This document shows positions 44,023 to 54,476 of a stretch of DNA of 64,000 nt, in pieces. The notes beneath the pieces are model-generated. The model worked only from the letters and a program-made list of their open reading frames with translations. It was not told the origin of the DNA and searched no databases. A program made the position numbers and the translations under genes. Source of the stretch: Setomelanomma holmii (lineage: Eukaryota; Ascomycota; Dothideomycetes; Pleosporales; Phaeosphaeriaceae); contig ML978238.1 in NCBI GenBank assembly GCA_010015745.1, positions 62,001 through 126,000 on the forward strand. Reading direction: 5' to 3'. The number at the start of each line of letters is the position of its first letter. Within the stretch, counting starts at the first letter, position 1.

Positions 44023-44781
44023 ATGGACGCGCGAATCCCTTCAGGACTCGTCAAGACCCGCAGACTCAGCTACGAGGACCAAGGCACAAAGACGTCAGCC
44101 GTGGCTGAAAAGGATTCGCACGACCTTGACGGCGACACGTTGGTTGAAGCCGAATCAACACCAACACCCTACACTCATCAATCCACAACATCCAAGCCCC
44201 AGCACACATACCAATGTTCCACCTCTTCGACCCTCCCTCACTCTCCTTCTGCTGAAGAACTGAGCGTGAAGCTGCAAGAGAAGAAAAATGCGCGCCTGTC
44301 TCAGCGCAATCAGCAGCTGAGAGCGGAGAAGGATCATCTTGCTGAGAAAAATTACCAGCTAAATCAAAGCAACAACGCACTGCGCAAAGAAGTGGCTTCT
44401 CTTACCGCACAACACGACCGGCTTGCCGCACTGCTTGAAGACAGTGAGGCAGGACGCAAATCCTACCGCAACAATAACGCCGAGCTAGCGGAGCAGAATG
44501 CGGATTTAAAGCAGAAGCGGAGAAAGGTGGAGGAGAGAAATGTCAAGCTCAAAGCAAAAATCTTAAATCTTGAGCACCAGTCTCGGGTTGAGATGGACAC
44601 CAAGGAGGCAGGTGGTTGGGGTTGGATGTTTGAAAGAGAAGGAGGGTGGTTGAGGGTAGGATGTCTCGTTGTAGCGGGCTTCTCTGGGCTTCTAATGTGG
44701 GCTTGCGGTCCCGCGGCATTCGGAGTGGTGCTGTCAGTGTTGACATGGTGCGAAGGGCTTCTGCGGGGCATCTTGTCTTGA
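44023..44781 (+). CDS. Coiled-coil protein with C-terminal membrane segment
   Basis: An intronless frame of 252 residues. Residues 1-80 are Ser/Thr/Pro-rich and likely disordered. Residues 84-195 form a long coiled coil, with heptad-like text such as RLSQRNQQLRAEKDHLAEKN and LAEQNADLKQKRRKVEERN. Residues 213-245 (RVGCLVVAGFSGLLMWACG, then FGVVLSVLTWCEGLL) make one or two membrane helices near the C-terminus. This resembles a tail-anchored tether or golgin-like layout, but I recognise no family. The product would be cytosolic with its tail in an organelle membrane. Confidence 0.6.
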   Translation: MDARIPSGLVKTRRLSYEDQGTKTSAVAEKDSHDLDGDTLVEAESTPTPYTHQSTTSKPQHTYQCSTSSTLPHSPSAEELSVKLQEKKNARLSQRNQQLRAEKDHLAEKNYQLNQSNNALRKEVASLTAQHDRLAALLEDSEAGRKSYRNNNAELAEQNADLKQKRRKVEERNVKLKAKILNLEHQSRVEMDTKEAGGWGWMFEREGGWLRVGCLVVAGFSGLLMWACGPAAFGVVLSVLTWCEGLLRGILS

Positions 44782-46684
44782 GTGCCAGTCGTATCGTAGC
44801 TGCTTTGGAGATAGCCATGATGACTCTTGGCTTGAATATCAGCCTCTTGAGAAACTACTTAGGTGGAGTGCATGGGGTCGAAGACTGCTGGTGCATGTAC
44901 TCCTGTAGGATAGACTGCTACCATGATACGGTGCTATAATCAGAAAAGTCCTTGGAAATGTCGTATTTGTACCATTACCTGTTGGTGTCCACTTGAAGTG
45001 GCCTGAGATATGCACGACGGCATGCAGCCACGTTCATGGTGATTGGCTTTGGCTGAGGCGCCTTAACCTCGCATGCGCATGCGGTACACAGAGCCATCAA
45101 CAACGCACCGTACGACCCTCAAGAGACAGTGCAACAATATTCACGGCCAAGAAACTTGCTGAGTGAGACGGACAGATGCTGACAGCTGCTGCTACAGAGT
45201 CATAATAGAGAACGCTAATTGGTCGTGTACAGCTACAGTCTCCAACGAATGACACACGAGAAGGAGCGCAAGGCCGCCAAAATACGACACCTGAAGAAGG
45301 AAATTTTAATCATACGAGACGCGGCAGAGTCTCTCGCAATGCCAGTTTTGACTTTGGCAAAAGCATCCCAAGGTATTGCCTCTTTTTTGTCAAGAACTTG
45401 GAGTAAGATACAAAGACACCGAGGAAGACGTCAGTCGCTGGCTTGGAGGTGTCAGGATTGATATCGGAGAAATTGAGAAGCTCCACTGCTGTTCAAACCT
45501 TTGCAAGTCTCGACAGGGCTGTTCCACAGATACCCAAGGCTTGATGTCATGTCAAGCCGTGCAGCTGCGCGAGATAGGAGAATTGAAACGGCGGCACAAT
45601 GGGGCAGAAACGGTCTTGGCAAGTGTGAGAATTGTGAAACAGTAGGGCGTGTGCCTGCATTAGGCGCTGTCCGTAAGCGAAGCCGAGGCGTGACAACCTG
45701 GCGGCTCTCTCGCGAAGCACAGCACCACCACACCCATGTCTATCTCATGTCTATCAGCGTCCTTACTTCGACAACGATCGACGGCGAGATAGCGACGGGC
45801 GCCGCAATAACGTTGCATCTGCTTCCCCGTTGCTAAATGGCGTCCTTGCATGGACGGCTTGCAAAGGGCACCGCAATGCTTCTTCACCTGGTGCGTGCTG
45901 AAGCGCAGAGAGGCTGAGTGCTAGTCGCACCCAGAAGCCAGCGGCACCACGAATGTCTCCACTGGACCACGGCTCGTTCTGCCGCGCCGTCATGGTCACG
46001 CTGCTCCACGCCTCGGTGTGCCCGTCCACGAGCGCGCCAGACGAACAGGTCGAACAGCAAGAGGAACAGCAGTCGTCATTCGCGCACTGCGACTCAGGCT
46101 CTCTCAGTATCTCGTGTGGTGTGAGACAGCAACGCTGAGGGCGCTCGACGGCGGCTGTCGGCTCCAAATCAACAGCGTGCAACGCCCAAGCGCGCCAGGA
46201 ACCAGTGCCGCATCGGGCCAAGTCAGGGGAAGCACCTCGCGGATCGCTGGTGTCTGCTCTTTTTGGCACCAACAGGGGCTCCCAAATCCCCACAGAGGCT
46301 GTCATCCGTCCAATCACCATTACACGGTGCCGACAAGGCCACGAATACGATGCGCCACCAGTCCCGACTCCACCGCCTCGTGTCCAAAAGGGCCAAACGG
46401 GATCGCCCCATCCCAGTCCAGCATGGCTGACCATAGAGCGGCATGCTTATATGACCCAGCAGCCAGCCCGCCCCTGCTTGCTTCGCTAGACCTTTGATTC
46501 CTCGTAGTCGTTGACGTCGAGGTTCCTTCTCCACGACTTTTCTTTTGACCTTTGGATATTTCCAGGGTCGTTACGCTCTTTTGCACCCGGTTCCTAGTAT
46601 TAATTTGAGTCTGCGAGTCGCTTCCATTTGACTCCGGCTCTGCCTGTCGTTCACGCCAAAAGCTCCATTTATATATTCGTCAAC
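44782..46684. other. Long intergenic region upstream of tyrosinase
   Basis: 1.9 kb. Frames of 90-220 codons are open on both strands at 45.7-46.5 kb, but their composition (runs of Cys, Ser, Trp and Arg) and mutual overlap argue against coding. Likely promoter and regulatory space for the tyrosinase gene. Confidence 0.35.
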
Positions 46685-49069
46685 ATGGCCAACTTCAGCA
46701 AGCCCGCAAACATGATGACCATGATCTTCTCGCTTTTCGCGCTCCTCCAGTTCACTGCTGCTCTTGGACACGGCGCTCACCACCAGGCCCACAAGCGACA
46801 TAACGATGCTATCATCAAGGCCCAGGTCGAGGAAGTCGCTGAGCACCTCGCTAAGCGAGACATCGGTACGCGCATCGCCATCAGCGGTGTCTGCAGCACC
46901 CAGACCGTGTGGTGGGGAGACTGCGACAACAATGGCAGACAATCCTACCCCCGCCTTGAGATCCGTCAGTTGAGGAACAATGGCGATCAGTGGAATTTGT
47001 ACCTGCTTGGTATGGAGAGGTTTATGGCCAAGAGCAAGGACGACAGGCTTGGATACTACCAGGTTGCTGGTATTCATGGTCGTCCTTTTGTCACCTGGAA
47101 CGGATTTCCGACTCCTTTGGTCAACCAGGCTGGGTTCTGCCCACATGCCCAGACTCTTTTCGGATCGTGGCACAGGCCGTATCTTGCCATTTTCGAGGTA
47201 CGTCTCAGATATCAAACTCTCATGTCAGTGTTAATATGAATCCAGCAAGCATGGTACCTCGCCGTGACCGAGGTCATCAACGACTTCCCCTCGAACCAGC
47301 AGCAGCGATGGAAGAATGCTGCGGCCACCCTCCGCATGCCCTATTGGGATTGGGCTCAGGACCCAGGCTCCAACAACCCCACTGTCCCAACTCTGATCCG
47401 CGACCAGACAGTCTCTGTCACCAAGCCTTCTGGCACCGTCAGCATCCCCAACCCGCTCTACTCGTACAGCTGGGGTAGCTCGCTCCCCGACGAGATGGGA
47501 GGTGGCCCATGGAACAACAACCCTTTCACTCTCCGCCGCCCAGTAGCCGACCCCACTCGCAGCAACAACAACGAGATGAACGCTCGTTTCGATAGCATGC
47601 GCATCTCTCTCCGTGACCGTGTCTTTGCTCTCTTCTCTAGCAAGCAGTCGTGGGGATACGCCACGACCTCTCAGATTGGTGTCCGCACTGATCTTAGCGG
47701 CAGCGGCGTTGACAGCTTCGAGTCTGTTCACGACGCCATCCACAACACTGCTGGTGGTGACTCTGGTGGTCACATGTACTACCTTGACGTTTCTTCGTTC
47801 GACCCCATTTTCTGGCTCCATCATACCAACATTGACCGTCTTATGACCATGTACCAGTACATCGTCCCGGATACCTACGTCGCCAACGGCAACATCAACC
47901 GCCCCATGGCTCAGTGGAATGAGGGTGAGGCCAAGAACGGAGGAACACCGCTGAAGCCCTTCACCAAGAGCACCTATGGCGACTACTTCACCAGCTCTGA
48001 TGTCCGCGAAACCCGCGTTTTCGGCTACTACTACCCCGAGACTAGCGACCGCTCCTACTCTCAGGTTGCCCAGGCCGTCACCTCACTCTACGGCGGCGGT
48101 GCTCGTACTCTTAGCAAGCGTGGCGAGCCTGTCAACGACAAGACCGGCCAGTACCTCGGCCGCCCACTCGAGGAGGGCGACTACCACCACGTTCTTGACA
48201 TTACCGCCGACAAGTACGCCATGGAGGGTTCCTACACCGTCCACTGCTTCATCGGCGACGGCGGCAACAGCACCACCTCCAACTCGACCGCTCCCTATGG
48301 CAACTCGACTTCGTCCGCGTACTCTTCGACCCCTACCCCACCTGCTTCTCCCTACAAGAACGGCACCGGCGAGGTTCTCGAGGACTACGACCCATCCAAG
48401 GACTTCACCCAGAGTCCCGATTACGTTGGCGCCTACGGTATTCTCGGCGGCATGAAGGCCGGCGGCGGCAACGCTTCCTACCCCGTCATGACCCGCGGAT
48501 CTCTCCCGCTCACTACCTGTCTCCAGGGCAAGCAGTACTACGGCCAGCTCAAGTCGCTCAAGCCCGAGGATGTCGAGCCGTATCTGCAGAAGAACATGTA
48601 CTACAAGGTCATCGGCGTCAACGGCGAGCTCGATCCAACCACAATTCCCAACTTCCACGTCGCCGTGCGCTGCACCAAGGTCACGCCCGCAAAGAGCGAG
48701 TACGATCTCCCCGATCTGAGCGCCCCATACGAGGTCCTCCAGAAGGCCACAGAGAAATTGCCTGCCGGAAAGCCGTTCACGTACACTCCTTCGCCGATTG
48801 ACATCCCGCTACCTGACGCTAGCTATGGCGAGAATGGAAGCAGTAACAACGGTGGATCGAGCAACAACAACGGCGGATCGAGCAACAACAACGGCGGATC
48901 GAGCAGCAACGGAGGAAGCAACAATGGTGGCAACGGCAAGCCGGGTCAGAGCTATCCTAACAACGGTGTGTTCCCGTACCCGACACTGCCGTGGCAGGAG
49001 CAGGGATACTGCCAGAGTGTGCAGACTATCAAGTACGTGTATCCGGATGGTAAGGCGGCGTCTTACTAG
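46685..49069 (+). CDS. Secreted tyrosinase (type-3 copper oxidase)
   Basis: Exon 1 46685-47197 and exon 2 47246-49069, with a 48-nt intron (GTACGT...TCCAG), encode 778 residues. It oxidises mono- and diphenols to quinones for melanin or phenol metabolism. An N-terminal hydrophobic stretch (MMTMIFSLFALLQFTAALG) is a signal peptide, followed by a probable KR propeptide site. Copper A ligands: His131 (HGRPF), His154 (FCPH) and His163 (SWHRPY). Copper B ligands: His333 and His337 (HDAIH) and His363/364 in FWLHHTNIDRL. A long C-terminal part has NST-type glycosylation sites and an Asn/Gly/Ser repeat encoded by a minisatellite. It is longer than typical fungal tyrosinases (550-650), chiefly because of this tail. 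Confidence 0.9.
48851..48910 (+). repeat. 21-bp coding minisatellite in tyrosinase tail
   Basis: About 2.9 tandem copies of a 21-bp unit (GG-C/T-GGATCGAGCAACAACAAC) encode Gly-Gly-Ser-Ser-Asn-Asn-Asn repeats. Confidence 0.9.
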
Positions 49070-50158
49070 AGGGTCGAAAAGTGAGGGTGGAGGTGTGTTT
49101 CATTTGTGATGGATGGGGTCGAGGGATGAGGTGTGGACGGGGCAGTGTGAATAATGGAGTTTGAGCATGTTGCATATAATACCTATTTCCGCAATGTATA
49201 TTGGACTTTTGGCATGATCAAGTTGAGTTCCATTTCTCGTGTGTTGACCTCATCTTGTGTTGGATGGAAATGCTTCATACCATGCCACCAAGTCCAGGGC
49301 CATCGCTCTCCATCCAGACTTTTGTGACTACTGTGGCTGTCGCGATCCACACATCAGCCTTGTAACGCTCCTTTGCAACAGTTGCTCGCAACCTTACCCA
49401 ACGCGTGTCCAATAAGCCACGCTCCGACAAGTCTACGCGACTACACGATACGCGTCATCGCAACTGCGTATCGCCATCTTCTCGCCCACACGATGCAAGG
49501 TGTGTCTAGACCTTCTCTTACGACTGTCCTTCATGTCTCTTCAACAAAATGGAAAGTCTAGACAACAAGTGACGTGCAATCAATCTCCGTCAGAACATGA
49601 CCTATGCACACGGTATAGCGAGATTTAGCTCCGGCACGGGTTCAAGGGGCACGTCGATCATTATGTGCAGCAGTCTGAAATGAGCGGCCTGAGAATCTGA
49701 CATGCTCAAGGGGTACGAAACGGGAATGTGCAATCTTGTGCGTTTGACTGAATAGGAAATGCGAAATGCTGGGGTGGATGGCTGGGATGGAAATTGCGGT
49801 CAGATCTAGGAAATGAGGATGACGGGCTGATCCCTGACCACACTTCTCACTTGCCAGAACACCAGCAACACCACGACACCTTTCGACCATGCAAGAATAT
49901 GACTTTTGAAAGCGGTCATGGATTTCTGTGGTCTCAAGTTGTTGCTGTGCTGCGATGTAGATCTCGAGCTTCCGACACATCATGTGCGTGGTGTCATAGG
50001 TACTGTCTATGTTCCAATGCTACAATATCCCTTGTCTACAACGCCGATTCTATGCTATGCTCTTTCTTCCCTCGACACGATGCTGTATCATGCCAACCCA
50101 TATCTAATGCAGTTCGTCACTTCATAATCATAACTCGTACCCAGCCCATCCGCCTTCA
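49070..50158. other. Convergent intergenic region
   Basis: 1.1 kb between the 3' ends of the tyrosinase and JJJ1 genes. No gene or repeat recognised. Confidence 0.4.
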
Positions 50159-51844
50159 TCACCGCCTCCCCTTCTTCTTCCCTTTCCCCGGCACACTCTT
50201 CAGCGCAGCATGCTTCGGATGATCCTGCAAATGCTGATGCAACCTCGTCTTCGACGGAAACGCAGCATCGCAGCCCAGACACTTATGCCCAGCACCATTT
50301 TCAGCGCTCTCAGCACTCTCGGCTTCCTTTGCGGCTCGCTTTGCGCGCTTTTGGGCGGCTTTGCCGACCTTGGGTGCCTGCTCAGAGACGTCTTCAGTCT
50401 GCTCGGTCTCAGGTGTCTCGGCGCGGATGGTGGAAGCGTCGGTGGATGTGAGGTTGTTGAGGCGGGCTTCGATGTCGGAGCGTGAGGCGTATTCGTCGTC
50501 GTCTTCGTCTTCTGACTCTTGTTCGTCCTCGTCCTCCTCATTGTGGCTTGTTTGCGGCCCTGAACCGGCGGTAACATTCTCGTCGTGGTCATCTGTTTCG
50601 TCGTCTTCCACTTTGAGCTTATCTGTTCTCCCCACAAGATCGTCTACAGATCCGTCGAGTCCAGTCGCATCAACTCCAGACTCATCCTCCGCGGGCGTTA
50701 TAACACCGCTGCTGAGTGCGTCCTCATCCAGATGCAAATGCGCATTATCCTTTTGCATCTTCCTCTTAAGCGATTGTATGGCTTTCTGATGCTTCTTGCT
50801 CTTTTCATGCGCTTCATACTGGCGCTCGCTCTTGAACGTCTTGCTGCATGCTACACACTCGTAGTGCTCCTCCTCAATCTCCTCCTCAGACTCCTCCTCT
50901 TGCTCGTCCGCTGGTCGCGCCGTAGCCCAGCTTGGCAGTGCTTGTGCCTCCTGCTCGAGCTTTGCGATTTGTGCCGCACGAGCCCGCGCTGCCTGTGCCT
51001 TCCGTGCATCTCGCTGTGCCTTTGCCCTTTCGTCGGCCGATTGTGTGTTTGGCGTGTATCGCGGATCGCGCTTGCGTACGAATGCGACTAGTGTTTGGAC
51101 GGCCTCGTTAAACTCTCGTCGGCCATCGTCTCGGAATTTCTGGTTCTCCTTCTCCATTGCCCGGCGCGTGCGGCGATCTGGCGCGTCTGACAGCCGGTAC
51201 CTGTCCATCCACGCAAAGCTCTTGACAGTCGAGAATCCGTTCCATGTCGAATAGAATGCCCGAACCACATCGTCATATGCATCGTCCTTGTGTCCAAACG
51301 TGGGGTAGTCTGAAATATTGAGGTCCTCGTAGTCGGCGGCATATTCCTCTTCCTTTGCAAGCTGCTCGAATGTTTCCCGTAAGAATCCAAAGAAGCCACT
51401 TGGCGAGTCTGTGAAGTCGATGTTGGATCTGAATCTGCCCATCATGCGCGTCAACTCCTCCGACGTCGTCATACGCATATTGCCCTGGTAGTGGTCCTCA
51501 GTCGCACCTTCCCCACTACCACCGCGCAGTATGTCTCCTTCGTGCGCATCGTACCAGGCGCGCTCCTGGTCGTCAGATAGGACTTCGTAGGCGGACTGGA
51601 TCTCGGCAAAGAGGGCAGTGGTGCGCTCGGTGTCGCCATGGTTGCGATCGGGATGCAGTTCGAGTGCCTTTTTTCGATACGCCTTCTTCAGTCTGGCACG
51701 GTTAGACAGGTCTGTATCTTGTATAGCAATGACTTACTCATCCTGTGTCGCCGTCCGCTCTACGCCCAGCAGCTCATAGTAGCTCGTCTTGACCTCCCCG
51801 CCGCCAGGAGCCTCCCCGCCTGACGTGGACTGCCCCGCGCCCAT
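50159..51844 (-). CDS. JJJ1: JJJ1/DNAJC21-type ribosome-biogenesis J protein
   Basis: Exon 1 51738-51844 and exon 2 50159-51692, with a 45-nt intron (GTAAGT...CCAG) inside the J domain, encode 546 residues. JJJ1 stimulates cytosolic Hsp70 to release the Arx1 shuttling factor from pre-60S ribosomes. Seen here: J domain at about 20-90 (YYELLGVERTATQDE; LELHPDRNHGD with HPD); the JJJ1-specific middle with FYSTWNGFSTVKSFAWMD; a charged helix (KAQRDARKAQAARARAAQI); a first C2H2 finger CVACSKTFKSERQYEAHEKS; a long acidic region; and a second finger CLGCDAAFPSKTRLHQHLQD before a Lys/Arg-rich end. The architecture matches the family. It shares its upstream region with the SPX-RING gene. Confidence 0.9.
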
Positions 51845-52517
51845 ATTTGATCATCCAGCCCTGACGCAGGCTCGGACGCTAACATGCGAGGTGAGGGTTT
51901 TTCTGTTCTAGAAAAGGCGGCCGGGTGCAGCAGAAAGTTTGTGGCCGAGACCTACGCGCAAATGACTGTGCGCAAGCATTCCCATTGGCTGGGGAAGAGA
52001 GGCAAAACCTCTGGTTGGTGTGAACGGGAAGGAAAGGGCAACGCGCAGCCTCAAGCAGTCTAGCCACAGCTTCGCCAGACCTTCGCGCTTTTCAGAGAAC
52101 CCTGGATGTCGTGCTTTTTGCTTTTCTTCATAAAGACGCTGCTCCCCGCCCCTGGACCACCAGAACCAACATCGCGCATCGTGGAGAAACGGCTAGTGGC
52201 ACTCCGGCATCATTGGACCAACAAGCGCATGACCAACGGAGAAGCGCGCACTCACTCACAACGCAACGACAACTTCAACCAGCTTACTTGGCCTTCCCTC
52301 GAACCCTCGTCAATCCCATACTGTCATCCATCGCATTCTGTGCATGAACAAGCAAGCGTTGATCCTCCGGCGAGACAGACCGAGTGCGTGGCCTAGCCTG
52401 TGGACCGGAAGTTGCCCCGCGACAATCAGAGCCTTCGCTGGGTCCACGTGCGACCCTGACAGGTCTTGATCGGCCAGCCCTATCGCTCGACCACGGTTCA
52501 CAGCAGGGACCAGCGTC
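51845..52517. other. Divergent promoter region
   Basis: 673 bp between the JJJ1 and SPX-RING starts. Plus-strand frames here are short and not coding-like. Confidence 0.4.
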
Positions 52518-54016
52518 ATGAAGTTCGGCCACGCCTTCAAGCAGAGCCTCAGCAACGAGGGGTTTCCGCCCGAATGGGTCGACTCGGCCATTTCGTACTC
52601 GCAGCTCAAGAAATGCATCAAGCGGCTCACAGACGAGCTGCAGCAGGTCGGGCTGGATCCAGAGACGCTGTCGAAGCTGCTCAAGCACGTTGAGGACTAT
52701 AATGCTTCGACTGACCAGGATGAGGAGCCAGAGCGACCGTTTGAGTACATCTTGGATTCGAACCACGCCACAGATGCATCAAAGGCCCGAAAGCCTTTTC
52801 AACCAAAACTGCTCTTCTATGTCGATGAGGCTACTGGAGAAGTGCACAGCGCCAAGCTCGACGAAGAGACCAAGGAGAAGCTGCAGATGCTGGCGGTCGA
52901 GACGGGCATTTCAGATCTGCGAGTTTTCGAAGATACTGCTTCGCTGAAATCCGATGCGGCGCAAGCTCAAAATCAAGCTGAGAATAGGCAAACAAATACA
53001 TCACAAAATCGTCCAGGATATCGGACTGTGGAGATTCCTCTGACGTCTGACACTGAGTTCTTCACGCGATTGAGCAGCGAGGTCACGGGGCTAGAGAAGC
53101 TGCAGGAGCGAGAAGAGAAGCGCATGCACACTCAAATTGAAGACCTAGGAAAGCAAATCGCCAAGATGACTGACCCTGACAGGAGATCGAATAGGAAGAC
53201 GCTTGCTGCGTGGCGCCAGGTCTTCCAGATCTATGTCGAGGAGGGCATTTTCTTTGGCAACACAGAGACCGACCACAAGTCGCATGACTCCGAGAAGGCC
53301 ATGCAGCGACTAGCGGAGTTCTCAAATAAAGTCGCCCAAGCTGGTATTGTAGAGCGATTGAAGAAGAAGGATAACATCCGGGCACTCAACATGTTCATGC
53401 ACATCAACCGCGAGATCCTCCAAGGCCTGCGCTTCGGCGAAATCAACCACAGCGCCATGGTCAAGATTCTGAAAAGTACGTACCTCTGACAAGCCTTACG
53501 AACTCTACTTGCTCACAAACTACAGAATTCGACAAACGCACTGCCCTCGGCGTAAAACAAACCTTCCCCCGTCAAGTCACCTACCCCGAGTTCAGCGAAC
53601 ATCTCGCCAAAGCCGTCTGCGCAGAAGTCAACACACAGATCCTCAGCAACATTCCCCAGATCGACGACTACTCGTGTCCCATGTGTATGGAGATTAAATG
53701 GCGGCCCGTCAAACTGCGCTGCGACCACGTCTTCTGTATTCGGTGCTTGATCGTCATGCAGAATAATAAGCAGCACAATTGCCCATTCTGTCGAGAGCCG
53801 ACAGTATCTGATGCGAACTCTGGTATGTCCTAATATTACTATGCATGAGGGGGCCATGGCTAATGATGGACAGATAATTTGGATCACGAACTCGCCGCCT
53901 TCCTCAAAAAATGGTTCCCAGACGAAGTCAAGACGAAGCAGCGCTACAACGAACTCATGGCCGGAGTCGACCAGTACGGCGAGGTATATGCGAGCCAAAA
54001 GTGCGTCGTCATGTGA
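52518..54016 (+). CDS. SPX-RING E3 ubiquitin ligase-like protein
   Basis: Exons 52518-53475, 53526-53822 and 53874-54016, with 50- and 51-nt introns (GTACGT, GTATGT), encode 465 residues. The N-terminal SPX domain (MKFGHAFKQSLSNEGFPPEW, SYSQLKKCIKRL, later LNMFMHINREILQGLRFGEI) binds inositol pyrophosphates and senses phosphate status. The basic helices are split by a long insert, as in fungal members. The RING finger CPMCMEIKWRPVKLRCDHVF-CIRC...CPFC has all zinc ligands. The same layout is known in plant NLA and in yeast Pqr1. It probably ubiquitinates phosphate transporters or signalling proteins at membranes in response to phosphate; the target is inferred, not seen. Confidence 0.88.
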
Positions 54017-54476
54017 TCTTTTGCCTGCTTTGAATGCTTTGCTAAGGTCTGGGCAGGTTTATTAGGAGTGGGACTTTGTGGTCAGTTTTGTCAGCCTTTG
54101 TTTGAAGTGATTTACTGACGTGGTGTAGGCATATGGTGTAATTGGATTTTTTTGGGTATGGTGGTAAGAGTACGTTTGGGAGCGAGAATTGGCGATGGCA
54201 TTTTGTTTGAGATACCCCAAATCACACGCGCTTGTAGTAGCTAGCAGAGATGATTTTTGTTTCTCTCTTGTTTCTTGATGTTGTGCTGATCGTACCTTCT
54301 TCTACCTTGTGAGCGGTGGTGGGGTTGCAAACAATTACCCCGCCACAATCACAGCCTCGTTCCACCAAGTAAGCATCCTCCATCTCACTCCGTCTCCATC
54401 TTCATCTTATTCAGTTAGTGCAAACTTAACAATATGCTAACAAGTCTCAACGTTTTGCCCATACCTCGAGCGCCTT
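54017..54476. other. Intergenic
   Basis: 3' region of the SPX-RING gene and 5' flank of the HET gene. Nothing recognised. Confidence 0.4.

Noticed and set aside
45763..46497. Frames of 94-223 codons open on both strands upstream of tyrosinase
   Set aside because: They overlap each other, have odd composition and no family resemblance.
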